Notes: a model not told the origin generated them from the sequence alone. Counted from the first letter of the stretch, positions 18,819-28,641 are shown. The stretch: DNA of 64,000 nt from Marifrigoribacter sp965178585 (GCA_965178585.1 OZ238267.1:1178001-1242000), one strand, 5' to 3'. Made by a program: numbers and translations.

Positions 18819-19865
18819 ATGACAACCGCTTCTTTTAAAAAATACATTTTAGAATTTAAACAACCTAGCGGTACTTCTAGGGGTATTTTAAAAACTAAAG
18901 AAACTTTCTTTATTATTATTGAAGATGGAAATAAAATAGGAATTGGAGAATGTGGTTTGTTTAGAGGTTTGAGTGTTGACGATGTTCCTGATTATGAAAA
19001 AAAGTTGCAATGGGCCTGCGATTATATTGAATCTGGAGAAGAAAAACTATATAAAGAATTAGTTGAGTATCCATCCATACAAATAGGTGTTGAAACAGCT
19101 TTTAAATCTATTAAATCTAAAAATGCATTTGAAATCTACCCATCAGAATTTTCAAAAGGACAAGAAAATATTTCAATAAATGGATTGGTCTGGATGGGGA
19201 ATGAGGATTTTATGAAAAAGCAGATATCTAATAAATTAAGCCAAGGATTTCGTTGTATAAAAATGAAAATTGGTGCAATTGATTTTAAAACAGAATTAAA
19301 TTTATTAAAATCAATAAGAAAGGAATATTCATCTTCAGATATCGAATTACGTGTTGATGCTAACGGTGCTTTTTCGCCATCAGAAGCATTGGAAAAGTTA
19401 AAATGGCTTTCAGAACTAGAATTACATTCCATAGAGCAGCCTATCAAACAGGGGCAATGGCAAGAAATGGCACGTCTTTGTGAAGATACACCATTACCCA
19501 TTGCTTTGGACGAGGAACTTATAGGAGTATTTTCAGAAAACAAAAAGCAAGAGTTGTTAAATACTATAAATCCACAATATATTATTCTAAAACCAAGTTT
19601 AATAGGTGGTTTTTGTGGTAGTGATCAATGGATTTCTTTAGCAGAAAACAATATGATAGGTTGGTGGATTACCTCTGCTCTAGAAAGTAACATTGGATTA
19701 AATGCAATTGCACAATATACTTTTTCAAAAAAAAGCAATTTACCACAGGGTTTAGGAACAGGAAGCTTATTTACAAATAATATTCTTTCCCCTTTAGAAG
19801 TGTGTAACGGAAACCTTTTTTATAATACTAACTTAAAGTGGAATTTAAATAGTCTGTCAATCTAA
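18819..19865 (+). CDS. menC: o-succinylbenzoate synthase
   Basis: This enolase-superfamily protein has the muconate-lactonising/OSBS arrangement: the KxK base CIKMK (Lys148, Lys150), metal ligands VDANG (Asp180), EQP (Glu206) and ALDEEL (Asp231), and a late Lys in YIILKPSLIGG. It dehydrates SHCHC to o-succinylbenzoate. Sequence alone does not separate OSBS from other members of the superfamily, but the neighbours menA and menE make the assignment strong. Confidence 0.92.
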   Translation: MTTASFKKYILEFKQPSGTSRGILKTKETFFIIIEDGNKIGIGECGLFRGLSVDDVPDYEKKLQWACDYIESGEEKLYKELVEYPSIQIGVETAFKSIKSKNAFEIYPSEFSKGQENISINGLVWMGNEDFMKKQISNKLSQGFRCIKMKIGAIDFKTELNLLKSIRKEYSSSDIELRVDANGAFSPSEALEKLKWLSELELHSIEQPIKQGQWQEMARLCEDTPLPIALDEELIGVFSENKKQELLNTINPQYIILKPSLIGGFCGSDQWISLAENNMIGWWITSALESNIGLNAIAQYTFSKKSNLPQGLGTGSLFTNNILSPLEVCNGNLFYNTNLKWNLNSLSI

Positions 19866-19901
19866 CAATCCAAAAAACTAACAATTCAATAAAAATATTC
19901 T

Positions 19902-20858
19902 ATGTATATAGCTCAAGCATTTAAATTTAAACATGACGGTTGGCGTTATCTAGTAGGAACTATTATCATTTTCTTAATTGGTTGGCAAATTTTAGGTGCC
20001 ATTCCATTAACCGTAGTTTCTTTTCTGAAAGCAGAAGGTTTATCTAATTTTTTAACAGCTAGTGAATCTGCTTTTGCCTCTTTATTTCCAGATAAAAGTA
20101 ATCTTTACCTATTATTAATGTTGCTCACCTTTATTGGAGGTTTTATATCACTTTTATTGGTTATTAAGTTTTTGCACAAGCAAACTCTTAAACAACTTAC
20201 TACTACAAGAATGAATATGGACTGGGGAAGATTTTTCTTTGGTTTTGGATTAATTGCATTTTTATCAATTATTACAACAGGTTTAGATTTTTATAATAAT
20301 CCAGATGATTATGTAGTTCAATTTGAGCTTGTCCCTTTCTTAATTATGTTTGTAATTGTTATCCTTTTTATACCAATACAAACTAGTTTTGAAGAATATT
20401 TTTTTAGAGGTTATTTAATGCAAGGAATAGGAGTTGCTGCAAAAAACAAATGGGTGCCGTTAATAATTACTTCCGTTATTTTTGGAGGATTGCATTTTTT
20501 TAACCCTGAAGTTGATAAGATAGGAAACATTGCAATGGTTTATTATATAGGGACTGGTTTATTCTTAGGAATTATAACACTTATGGATGAAGGTATGGAA
20601 CTTGCCTTAGGATTTCATGCAGGTACTAATATGATCATTGCCTTATTAGTTACTACCGATTGGACGGTTTTTCAAACCAACTCTATTTTACTAGATTTAT
20701 CGGAGCCTAGTACTGGGATAGAAGTAGCTTTACCAGTTTTTATTATTTATCCTATACTATTAGCTATTATGGCTTGGAAATACAAATGGACCAATTGGAG
20801 AGGAAAATTATTTGGAAAAGTAATTCCACCAATTGAAGCAAAAACAATAGAAGAATAA
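19902..20858 (+). CDS. CPBP-family intramembrane protease
   Basis: The 318-residue polytopic protein has about eight hydrophobic segments and the CPBP (Abi/CAAX-like) motifs: FEEYFFRGYLMQG (EExxxR), GGLHFF and FHAGTN. Such proteins are intramembrane glutamic proteases. It lies between menC and menE, with the menE start 11 bases after its stop. There is no known biochemical link to menaquinone, so this may be simple operon sharing. Confidence 0.88.
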   Translation: MYIAQAFKFKHDGWRYLVGTIIIFLIGWQILGAIPLTVVSFLKAEGLSNFLTASESAFASLFPDKSNLYLLLMLLTFIGGFISLLLVIKFLHKQTLKQLTTTRMNMDWGRFFFGFGLIAFLSIITTGLDFYNNPDDYVVQFELVPFLIMFVIVILFIPIQTSFEEYFFRGYLMQGIGVAAKNKWVPLIITSVIFGGLHFFNPEVDKIGNIAMVYYIGTGLFLGIITLMDEGMELALGFHAGTNMIIALLVTTDWTVFQTNSILLDLSEPSTGIEVALPVFIIYPILLAIMAWKYKWTNWRGKLFGKVIPPIEAKTIEE

Positions 20859-20868
20859 GTTTTTTATT

Positions 20869-21948
20869 TTGAAAACTCCTTGGAAATATATTCATCCTAA
20901 ATTTAAATTAAATGGCTTGCCATATCAATCAGACGGGCTGTATGATATTGCTAACGATTTAATAAATTCTGGTGCTCATTACGAGATTAGTATTGGGAGG
21001 TTTATTCAAGAATGGTTAGATAGTAAGGAAACAGTACTTGTTAGGACTTCAGGGTCTACAGGAAATCCTAAAGATGTCTTTCTTTCAAAGTATAAAATGA
21101 TTAACAGTGCCAAAGCTACTGGAACTTTTTTTAAGCTTGCTGAAAATACTACTGCATTGTTATGCCTGCCAGCAAACTATATTGCTGGTAAAATGATGTT
21201 AGTCAGAGCTATGGTTTTAGGCTGGGACCTTCATATTGTAGCTCCAGAAAAAGATGCAATAACTCAATATGATAACGATTACGATTTTGTGGCTATGGTT
21301 CCTTATCAAGTTCATTATTCATTAAAATCATTAAATAAAATAAAGAAATTAATTATTGGAGGAGGTTCCATTTCACAGAAATTAAATGATCAATTGCAAA
21401 ATGTCGACACTGAGGTTTTTGCTACTTACGGTATGACCGAAACCATTACCCATATTGCAGTTAGAAGGATTAATGGATTAGCCAAATCTGATGAATACCA
21501 TGCTTTACCTAATGTCAATTTTTCTCAAGATCACAGAGAATGCTTAGAGATAGAAGCTTTAGAAGTTTCAGATAATAAAGTGGTTACAAATGATATAGTT
21601 AAATTGATTTCTTCAAGTACTTTCAAATATTTAGGCAGAATAGATAATGTTGTAAACAGTGGGGGTGTAAAACTTTTTCCTGAACAAATTGAAGCGAAAT
21701 TAGCTTCTTATATTGACCGTCCTTTTATGATTGCTTCAGAAAAAAGCGAGACTCTGGGAGAGCAATTAATAATGATACTAGAAGAGGATTCTTCTAAAAA
21801 AAATCCTGATTTCAAAAGCGCTTTTTCAGCATTATCTAATTATGAACGCCCTAAAAAAATCTACTCCTTTTCTAAATTTCCTTTTACCGAGACTGGAAAA
21901 ATAAAGCGAACGGAAATCTTAAACTTCTTGGAACAATTTAAAAAGTAG
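20869..21948 (+). CDS. menE: o-succinylbenzoate-CoA ligase
   Basis: The AMP-binding enzyme carries the P-loop RTSGSTGNPKDV, the A5 motif TYGMTET, a shortened A7/A8 region KYLGRIDNVVNSGGVKL and the C-terminal lysine motif ETGKIKRTE. At 359 residues it is shorter than typical MenE (about 450), as in other Flavobacteriia. It activates o-succinylbenzoate to its CoA thioester. The start codon is TTG. Confidence 0.9.
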   Translation: MKTPWKYIHPKFKLNGLPYQSDGLYDIANDLINSGAHYEISIGRFIQEWLDSKETVLVRTSGSTGNPKDVFLSKYKMINSAKATGTFFKLAENTTALLCLPANYIAGKMMLVRAMVLGWDLHIVAPEKDAITQYDNDYDFVAMVPYQVHYSLKSLNKIKKLIIGGGSISQKLNDQLQNVDTEVFATYGMTETITHIAVRRINGLAKSDEYHALPNVNFSQDHRECLEIEALEVSDNKVVTNDIVKLISSSTFKYLGRIDNVVNSGGVKLFPEQIEAKLASYIDRPFMIASEKSETLGEQLIMILEEDSSKKNPDFKSAFSALSNYERPKKIYSFSKFPFTETGKIKRTEILNFLEQFKK

Positions 21949-21998
21949 AATTTTTTATATGATATCTATTTCCTAAATTGGAAATCTAAATTATCATT

Positions 21999-23312
21999 AT
22001 GAAATTTTTATTCTTTTTATTTTTCAGCATCTCATTTACTTTATTTTCTCAAGTTCTTCCTGAGAGGGATAGAGCAAATTTAAAAGATGAGATATTAGCA
22101 GATCGTTTTGATAATCTTCTACCACAATTAATGGATAAAACCGGCTTTGATATGTGGGTGTTAATATCAAGAGAGTACAATGAAGACCCAGTATTGCGAA
22201 CTATGCTTCCTGCAACTTGGTTAAATGCTAGAAGGAGAACCATTATTGTGTTTTACAGAAATAAAGAAGAAAATACCTTTGAAAAACTAGCAGTTGCAAG
22301 GTATGATATTGGTAAAAATATTGCTTCAGCTTGGAATAAGGAAGAACAGCCCGATCAATGGAAAGCATTAGTTGATATTATAAAAAATAGAAACCCTAAG
22401 AAAATAGGAATTAACATATCTGATGATTTTGGTATAGCAGATGGATTGGTGCAAACAGATTATTCGGAATTTAAAAATGCTTTGCCAACATTTTATCATG
22501 AAAGATTAATTTCTGCTGAAAAATTAGCAATTGCTTGGATAGAAACAAGAACCGAAAAAGAAATGGAATTGTATCCAACATTGGTACAGATAACACATGA
22601 TATAATTGATGAAGCTTTTTCAAGTAAAGTTATTAAGCCAGGGGTTACAACTACAGACGATGTGGTATGGTGGATGCGTCAAAAAGTAACGGATATGGGC
22701 TTAGAAACTTGGTTTCATCCAACGGTCGATATTCAAAGAGATAATGAAGAATTAAAAAGTCATATCTATTCATTTTCAAAAGGAGAAAAGGAGAAATTAA
22801 TCATACCTGGTGATTTATTGCATTGTGATTTTGGAATCACCTATATTGGCTTAAATACCGATTGTCAGCAACACGCTTATGTTTTAAAAGAAGAAGAAAC
22901 CAAGGTTCCTGATTTTTTATCAGAAGCATTTAAAAAAGGTAATCAAGTTCAAGATATTTTTACCTCTAATTTTAAAGAAGGTCAAACAGGGAATCAAATT
23001 CTTTTAAAATCCTTAAAAGAGGCAAAGAGTGTAGGATTAAGATCATCCATTTATACACATCCATTAGGAGTTTACGGGCATAGCGCAGGACCAACTATTG
23101 GTATGTGGGATTCTCAGGGTGGAGTTCCGGGTACAGGAGATTATCCTTTATTCTATAATACGGTTTATGCTATCGAATTGAATACTACTGTAGAAATTAA
23201 AGAGTGGAATAAAGATATTCGTGTAATGTTAGAAGAAGATGGCTTCTATGGTGAAAGCGGGTTCCGCTATATAAACGGCAGACAAGAAAACATTAAAAAA
23301 ATTAATTATTAG
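21999..23312 (+). CDS. M24-family metallopeptidase (Xaa-Pro aminopeptidase-like), exported
   Basis: A signal peptide (residues 1-17, ending LFSQ) is followed by a creatinase-like N-terminal domain and a C-terminal pita-bread domain. Metal-site segments visible are LHCDFGITYIGLNTD (two Asp), THPLGVYGHSAGP (His) and YAIELNT (Glu). It would release N-terminal residues before proline or act on related peptides in the periplasm. It is probably the last gene of the menaquinone-region transcript. Confidence 0.85.
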   Translation: MKFLFFLFFSISFTLFSQVLPERDRANLKDEILADRFDNLLPQLMDKTGFDMWVLISREYNEDPVLRTMLPATWLNARRRTIIVFYRNKEENTFEKLAVARYDIGKNIASAWNKEEQPDQWKALVDIIKNRNPKKIGINISDDFGIADGLVQTDYSEFKNALPTFYHERLISAEKLAIAWIETRTEKEMELYPTLVQITHDIIDEAFSSKVIKPGVTTTDDVVWWMRQKVTDMGLETWFHPTVDIQRDNEELKSHIYSFSKGEKEKLIIPGDLLHCDFGITYIGLNTDCQQHAYVLKEEETKVPDFLSEAFKKGNQVQDIFTSNFKEGQTGNQILLKSLKEAKSVGLRSSIYTHPLGVYGHSAGPTIGMWDSQGGVPGTGDYPLFYNTVYAIELNTTVEIKEWNKDIRVMLEEDGFYGESGFRYINGRQENIKKINY

Positions 23313-23313
23313 C

Positions 23314-23427
23314 CTAATATTCCTTTATTTTTTTATACTCTATAGTTTTCATCTCTTCTAAAAGTTGTCTAGCATCAAAAAAATCTAATTTTTTGTTAGC
23401 TGTTTCTTTATCAAATTGAACTTTCCA
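23314..23427 (-). pseudogene. Possible decayed 3' end of a gene
   Basis: On the minus strand a 37-codon open stretch, WKVQFDKETANKKLDFFDAR followed by QLLEEMKTIEYKKIKEY and a stop, has codon use like real flavobacterial coding DNA. It lacks a start, and an in-frame TAA lies two codons upstream. It may be the tail of a lost gene. I do not recognise the family. The rest of the 23313-23553 gap shows no other feature. Confidence 0.25.
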
Positions 23428-23553
23428 AAATTATCTTTAAGTTTTCTAACTAGTACTGTTCCCTAACTTAAAAGTAGTCTTCACTCATTATAGGTTTTCT
23501 AAAAGTTCATTACGTGGTAGGTTTATATCATTATTAATTAAAACCACAACGTT

Positions 23554-25452
23554 ATGAAACGAGTACTACACATTTTACTAATTGCAATTTTTGCATTACA
23601 AGCACAAGCACAGGAAAGAAAAGTTAAAGGAACAATAACTGATAATTCTGGCCTACCATTGCCAGGAGTAAATGTTATTGTTAAAAATACTAGCAATGGA
23701 ACTCAGTCTGATTTTGATGGAAATTATGAGTTACAGGTTAATGTTGGTCAAACTCTAGTATATACTTATGTTGGATTTGTTGCTATTGAGAAAAAAATAT
23801 CTAATTCTACATATGAATTAAATATTATTATGGAAGAGGATGCTGCTGTTTTAGAAGAAGTAGTTGTTACAGCTTATGGTACTAGAAAAATGAGAAGATC
23901 ATTAAGTTATGCAATAAGATCAATTAGTTCTAAATCAAAATCACGAAAACTTTCTGGTAAAACCGCTGGAGTTCAAGTAACAAATTCAAATGGACTTCCT
24001 GGTAGCTCTCAAAAGGTTATTATTAGAGGAATGAATTCTTTAGGGAATAGTAATATTCTAAATGACGAATCCTATGCAGAAATTCAAGAAAATGCTTTTA
24101 AAAGTACTAAATTAACTCCACTTTCTACCTTTTCGATAGATGTAGATAAAGCGGGTTATAGTAACTTAAGAAGAATTATTAACAACGGTCAGGAAATTCC
24201 AAAAGATGCTGTAAAGGTTGAAGAAATGATTAATTATTTTAATTATAATTATGAACAACCAAAAGGAGATCACCCATTTTCAATAAATACTGAAATCGCA
24301 TCTTCTCCTTGGAATAAAAACGCAAAATTGGTTCGCATTGGATTAAAGGGGAAAGATATTTCAAGTCGTAATCTGCCAAACTCAAATTTAGTTTTTCTTT
24401 TAGATGTTTCAGGTTCAATGGATAGCCAAAATAAGCTTCCATTATTAAAAGCATCATTAAGAGTATTACTAGATCAGCTTAGAGAACAAGATAAAGTATC
24501 GATTGTAGTTTATGCTGGTGCTGCAGGAGTAGTTTTAAAGCCAACTTCAGGAAATAATAAAGATAAGATTTTGAGTGCTATAAATAATTTAAATGCAGGA
24601 GGTTCTACAGCAGGAGGACAAGGAATTGAATTAGCATATAAGATTGCTCAAGAAAATTTTATAAAAGGAGGAAATAACAGAATTGTTTTAGCGACTGATG
24701 GGGATTTTAATGTAGGTGCTTCAAGTGATCGTTCCATGGAAGAACTAATTATTGAAAAAAGAAAACACGGTATATTCTTAACTGTACTTGGTTTTGGAAT
24801 GGGAAATTATAAAGATTCAAAAATGGAAACTCTTGCTGACAAAGGAAATGGAAATCATGCATACATAGACACAATGCAAGAAGCAAGAAAAGTATTGGGG
24901 GAAGAGTTTTTCGGTACCATTTATACCATTGCAAAAGATGTAAAGATACAAGTTGAATTCAACCCTAATAAAGTACAAGCTTACAGATTAATAGGATATG
25001 AAAATAGATTGTTAAATGATGAAGATTTTAAAGATGACACAAAAGATGCCGGTGAATTGGGAAGTGGTCATACAGTAACAGCATTTTATGAAGTGATACC
25101 TGTGGGAGTAAAAAGCGATTATATTAAATCTGTAGATGACTTAAAATATTCAAAAACAGTTGCGAATAATTCAGATGAATTATTAACTGTTAAATTTAGA
25201 TATAAAAAACCTGACGGGGATAAAAGTGAATTAATTGTCAAAACAGTAATTGATGACAATACTTTATTTGAGGAAGCTTCAGAAGATTTTAAATTTTCAG
25301 CTGCGGTAGCATTGTTTGGACTTCAATTGAGAGATTCTTCATTTATAAAAACTAAAAAATCGTCAGATGTTATTGCATTAGCAAAAGCTGGAAAAGGAAA
25401 AGATGAAAATGGATATAGATCAGAATTTATCCGATTGGTTAAAAGTTTATAG
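23554..25452 (+). CDS. VWA-domain protein with CarboxypepD-reg and SusC-like leader
   Basis: The protein starts with a signal peptide (ending LQAQAQ) and a CarboxypepD_reg-like beta domain (residues 22-95, VKGTITDNSGLPLPGVNV). A short SusC/TonB-dependent-receptor signature follows (residues 101-165, EEVVVTAYGT and VIIRGMNSLGN). Residues 166-632 are a YfbK-type von Willebrand factor A protein with MIDAS motif DVSGSMD (284-290) and a C-terminal DUF3520-like region. The TonB plug is truncated and there is no barrel, so it cannot be a transporter. It probably mediates protein-protein contacts in the periplasm or at the outer membrane. Confidence 0.85.
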   Translation: MKRVLHILLIAIFALQAQAQERKVKGTITDNSGLPLPGVNVIVKNTSNGTQSDFDGNYELQVNVGQTLVYTYVGFVAIEKKISNSTYELNIIMEEDAAVLEEVVVTAYGTRKMRRSLSYAIRSISSKSKSRKLSGKTAGVQVTNSNGLPGSSQKVIIRGMNSLGNSNILNDESYAEIQENAFKSTKLTPLSTFSIDVDKAGYSNLRRIINNGQEIPKDAVKVEEMINYFNYNYEQPKGDHPFSINTEIASSPWNKNAKLVRIGLKGKDISSRNLPNSNLVFLLDVSGSMDSQNKLPLLKASLRVLLDQLREQDKVSIVVYAGAAGVVLKPTSGNNKDKILSAINNLNAGGSTAGGQGIELAYKIAQENFIKGGNNRIVLATDGDFNVGASSDRSMEELIIEKRKHGIFLTVLGFGMGNYKDSKMETLADKGNGNHAYIDTMQEARKVLGEEFFGTIYTIAKDVKIQVEFNPNKVQAYRLIGYENRLLNDEDFKDDTKDAGELGSGHTVTAFYEVIPVGVKSDYIKSVDDLKYSKTVANNSDELLTVKFRYKKPDGDKSELIVKTVIDDNTLFEEASEDFKFSAAVALFGLQLRDSSFIKTKKSSDVIALAKAGKGKDENGYRSEFIRLVKSL

Positions 25453-25475
25453 TTTTTTTGATGGTTGGTTTGTTT

Positions 25476-25506
25476 AGGCTTGCTTAGTTTTATATTAAGT
25501 AAGCCT
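25476..25506. terminator. Bidirectional terminator-like hairpin
   Basis: An 11-bp stem (AGGCTTGCTTA / TAAGTAAGCCT, one G-U pair) lies in the gap between the convergent VWA and carboxylase genes. T-rich sequence follows on the plus strand and A/T-rich sequence on the minus strand. Confidence 0.65.
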
Positions 25507-25516
25507 TTATAATACT

Positions 25517-27145
25517 TTAAACCTGTATCACGCCCAAATTAAATTTTTTCTCAATAGGAGCGTGGTTGGCAGCTTCAATACCCATAGAAATCCAGGTTCT
25601 GGTGTCTAATGGATTTATTACTGCATCAGTCCAAATTCTAGATGCTGCGTAATAAGGCGAAACTTGTTCATCGTAACGAGCTTTAATTCGATCGTATAAC
25701 TCTTTTTCAACTTCTGGAGTAATTTCCTGACCTTGTTTTTTTAAGGATGCTGCTTCAATTTGTAATAAAACTTTTGCCGCACTATTTCCGCTCATAACTG
25801 CTAATTCAGCACTTGGCCATGCAGCGATTAATCTTGGGTCATACGCTTTCCCACACATCGCATAATTTCCTGCACCATAGGAGTTACCTATAATAATTGT
25901 AAACTTTGGAACAACACTATTGCTGACTGCATTAACCATTTTAGCACCATCTTTAATTATACCTCCATGTTCGCTTTTGCTGCCTACCATAAACCCTGTT
26001 ACATCCTGTAGAAAGACAAGTGGTATTTTTTTCTGATTACAATTGGCAATAAACCGAGTAGCTTTATCAGCACTATCACTATATATAACACCTCCAAATT
26101 GCATTTCACCCGTTTTGGATTTTACTAATTTTCTTTGGTTGGCTACGATTCCAACTGCCCAGCCATCAATTCTTGCATATCCAGTTAAGATGGTTTTTCC
26201 GTATTCTTTTTTATATTCTTCAAAATTAGAATCATCAACAATACGTTTAATGATTTCTCGCATATCGTATTGATCAGCTCTTGATTTAGGAAGAATACCA
26301 AATATATCTTTAGGCTCTTCTTTTGGCTTTAATGTCTTTTCTCTATTAAATCCTGCTTTTTCGTAATCTCCAATTTTTGAGAATATGTTTTTAATGGTAT
26401 CTAAAGCATCTTTGTCATCTTTAGACTTATAATCGGTTACTCCACTAATTTCACAATGAGTAGTAGCACCTCCTAATGTTTCATTATCGATAGATTCGCC
26501 AATGGCAGCTTTTACTAAATAACTGCCAGCAAGAAAAATACTTCCGGTTTTATCTACTATTAATGCTTCATCACTCATAATTGGTAAATAGGCACCTCCT
26601 GCAACACAACTTCCCATAACAGCAGAAATTTGTGTAATTCCCATACTGCTCATCACAGCATTGTTTCTGAATATTCTTCCAAAATGTTCTTTATCTGGAA
26701 AAATCTCATCTTGCATAGGTAGATAAACACCAGCACTGTCAACTAAATAGATGATTGGTAATTTATTTTCAATCGATATTTCTTGGGCTCTTAAATTCTT
26801 TTTTCCTGTAATAGGAAACCAAGCACCTGCTTTAACAGTTGCATCGTTAGCAACAACAATACATTGTTTGCCACTTACGTATCCAATTTTTATAACTACA
26901 CCACCACTAGGGCACCCTCCATGTTCTTTATACATTTTATCTCCTGCAAATGCTCCAATTTCGATACTTTTCGATTTTGGATCTAATAGATAATCTATTC
27001 GCTCACGAGCAGTCATTTTTCCCTTCGCATGATGCTTTTCAATTCTACTTTTGCCTCCACCTAACTTAACTTTTGCTAGTTTTTGTTTTAATGCAGAACT
27101 TAATAATTTATTATGATCTTCGTTTATATTGAAGTCTAAATCCAT
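25517..27145 (-). CDS. Acyl-CoA carboxylase carboxyltransferase (beta) subunit, probably methylcrotonyl-CoA type
   Basis: The 542-residue biotin-dependent carboxyltransferase has the two crotonase-like halves, including MTARERIDYLLD, VVANDATVKAGAW, the oxyanion regions MGSCVAGGAYLP and IGNSYGAGNYAMCGKAYDP, and DPLDTR-like NPLDTRTW. The segment EHFGRIFRNNAVMSS resembles methylcrotonyl-CoA carboxylase beta more than propionyl-CoA carboxylase. It would act in leucine degradation. The biotin-carboxylase subunit is not in the window, so subunit pairing cannot be checked here. Confidence 0.85.
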   Translation of the reverse strand: MDLDFNINEDHNKLLSSALKQKLAKVKLGGGKSRIEKHHAKGKMTARERIDYLLDPKSKSIEIGAFAGDKMYKEHGGCPSGGVVIKIGYVSGKQCIVVANDATVKAGAWFPITGKKNLRAQEISIENKLPIIYLVDSAGVYLPMQDEIFPDKEHFGRIFRNNAVMSSMGITQISAVMGSCVAGGAYLPIMSDEALIVDKTGSIFLAGSYLVKAAIGESIDNETLGGATTHCEISGVTDYKSKDDKDALDTIKNIFSKIGDYEKAGFNREKTLKPKEEPKDIFGILPKSRADQYDMREIIKRIVDDSNFEEYKKEYGKTILTGYARIDGWAVGIVANQRKLVKSKTGEMQFGGVIYSDSADKATRFIANCNQKKIPLVFLQDVTGFMVGSKSEHGGIIKDGAKMVNAVSNSVVPKFTIIIGNSYGAGNYAMCGKAYDPRLIAAWPSAELAVMSGNSAAKVLLQIEAASLKKQGQEITPEVEKELYDRIKARYDEQVSPYYAASRIWTDAVINPLDTRTWISMGIEAANHAPIEKKFNLGVIQV

Positions 27146-27227
27146 TGTATTTATTGCTTTGGGCTAAAATACAAAACTTTAAATTCAAATAAGTATAATT
27201 ATAAAACTGAATAAATATACCTTGGAA

Positions 27228-27247
27228 ATATATTCCTTGGAATATAT
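27228..27247. promoter_or_regulatory. Palindromic operator upstream of the DoxX/reductase/MarR operon
   Basis: Perfect 9-bp inverted arms ATATATTCC / GGAATATAT surround TT. The site overlaps the -33 region of the promoter that follows. The core TTCCnnGGAA recurs in the palindrome at 28642-28659, so both are probably bound by the MarR protein encoded between them. A weaker related half-site (ACCTTGGAAAT) lies immediately upstream. Confidence 0.7.
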
Positions 27248-27267
27248 AATTATTTAATATATATTTG
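27237..27267 (+). promoter_or_regulatory. Putative promoter of the MarR-linked operon
   Basis: TTG at 27237-27239 and TATATTTG at 27260-27267 fit the Bacteroidota -33 / -7 pattern, 28 bases before the DoxX-like start. The palindrome overlaps the -33 box, which suggests repression by occlusion. Confidence 0.5.
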
Positions 27268-27294
27268 TACTCTAATTATTTAAAAACAAGAATC

Positions 27295-27648
27295 ATGAAA
27301 AAGAATAAAATTATTTATTATGCATCAACAGGCTTATTAACTTTACTGCTATTATTTTCTGCAGGGATGTATTTTTTTAACCACGAAGAAGTTAAAGGAA
27401 TGTTTGCAAGTTTTGGGTATCCCACCTATATTATTTATCCATATGGAGTTGCTAAAATATTAGCGATCATAGCGCTTTGGAGCCCTAACTTTAAAATTGT
27501 AAAAGAATGGGCTTATGCTGGATTGTTTTTCGCTTTTATTTTAGCTTTTTTTGCACATTATATGATTGGTGATGGAGAACAAACGGGAGCAGTAATGGCT
27601 ATGATTTTATTAATTGTATCGTATATTTTTAACAAAAAATTGAACTAA
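27295..27648 (+). CDS. DoxX-like small membrane protein
   Basis: The 117-residue protein has four hydrophobic segments and DoxX-like features (LLTLLLLFSAGMYFFNHEEV, YPYGVAKILAIIALWSPNFKIVKEWAYAG). I start it at the ATG at 27295, which suits a membrane protein opening with MKKNKIIYY and sits just downstream of the promoter. Its stop overlaps the start of the flavin reductase by one base (TAATG). The operon context suggests a role in quinone, thiol or electrophile stress. Confidence 0.8.
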   Translation: MKKNKIIYYASTGLLTLLLLFSAGMYFFNHEEVKGMFASFGYPTYIIYPYGVAKILAIIALWSPNFKIVKEWAYAGLFFAFILAFFAHYMIGDGEQTGAVMAMILLIVSYIFNKKLN

Positions 27649-28178
27649 TGAAAAAAATAATCGCTTTTGCTGGAAGTAATAGTAAAGAATCTATAAATAA
27701 ACAATTGGCATCCTATGCAGCTAATAAAGTTGAGAACGTAGAAGTTTCTCTTTTAGATTTAAATGATTTTGAATTGCCCATATACGGTATTGACTATGAA
27801 ATTGAACATGGTATACCAGATAATGCAAAAAAATTTCTAAATGAAATTAAATCTTCAGACGGAATTGTTTTGTCTTTAGCAGAACACAATGGTGCTTATG
27901 CAACCGTCTTTAAAAATATTTTTGATTGGATGTCAAGAATTGATGGCAAACTTTGGAGTGATAAGCCTATGTTAATAATGGCTACTTCACCTGGGGGAAG
28001 AGGAGGAGCCACAGCATTAGAAATTGCGAAAGGCAGATTTCCTTATATGGGAGGTAATATTGTTGCTGATTTCTCATTGCCTTTCTTCGGGAAAAATTTT
28101 TTAGAAGAAGGAATATTAGATGCAGATTTAAATAAAGCTTTAAATCAGGAAATCACTAAATTTGAAAAATCATTATAA
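27648..28178 (+). CDS. NADPH-dependent FMN reductase-family protein
   Basis: The 176-residue flavodoxin-fold protein shows the FMN phosphate-binding loop FAGSNSKESINKQLA and the central motif LAEHNGAYATVFKNIFDW. It also has TSPGGRGGA, typical of the ArsH/chromate-reductase (YieF/AzoR-like) NADPH:FMN reductases. It probably reduces quinones or azo/nitro compounds in the cytoplasm. It is translationally coupled to the DoxX-like gene and lies 9 bases before marR. Confidence 0.88.
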   Translation: MKKIIAFAGSNSKESINKQLASYAANKVENVEVSLLDLNDFELPIYGIDYEIEHGIPDNAKKFLNEIKSSDGIVLSLAEHNGAYATVFKNIFDWMSRIDGKLWSDKPMLIMATSPGGRGGATALEIAKGRFPYMGGNIVADFSLPFFGKNFLEEGILDADLNKALNQEITKFEKSL

Positions 28179-28187
28179 TTCTTGAAG

Positions 28188-28625
28188 ATGGGAGATATTT
28201 CAAAAGATATAAAAACAACTTTTCCAAATGAAAAGGTAAAAGCAGTATTAAATATTATATATACCGCCAATTGGATAAATAGTATTCAAAATGAATTTTT
28301 TAAGCCTTTTGGAATTTCCCCACAACAATTTAATATCCTTAGAATATTAAGAGGAGCTAAAAAAGCTATTAGTGTTCAAAATATTAAAGATCGGATGGTA
28401 GAAAGAGCCCCTAATGCAACACGTTTAATGGATAAACTTTGTGCAAAAGAGCTCATTCATAGAATACCTTGTCCTAGTGATAGAAGGGTAGTACATATTG
28501 AAATATCAAAAAAAGGTTTAAAGCTTTTAACCGAAATAGATAAATCTTTTAAAGATGATATTTTAGAGAATCTTTCAAATGAAGAAGCTACACAATTAAG
28601 TGACTTGCTTGATAAAATAAGATAA
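28188..28625 (+). CDS. MarR-family transcriptional regulator
   Basis: The 145-residue winged-helix protein has the MarR pattern: FGISPQQFNILRILRGA, a recognition-helix region VERAPNATRLMDKL and the wing PSDRRVVHIEISKKG. I start at ATG 28188 rather than the TTG at 28182. It probably represses its own operon and the following pirin gene through the two TTCCnnGGAA palindromes. Genes of this type usually respond to phenolic or electrophilic compounds. Confidence 0.88.
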   Translation: MGDISKDIKTTFPNEKVKAVLNIIYTANWINSIQNEFFKPFGISPQQFNILRILRGAKKAISVQNIKDRMVERAPNATRLMDKLCAKELIHRIPCPSDRRVVHIEISKKGLKLLTEIDKSFKDDILENLSNEEATQLSDLLDKIR

Positions 28626-28641
28626 AAAAAATTTATAAAAA

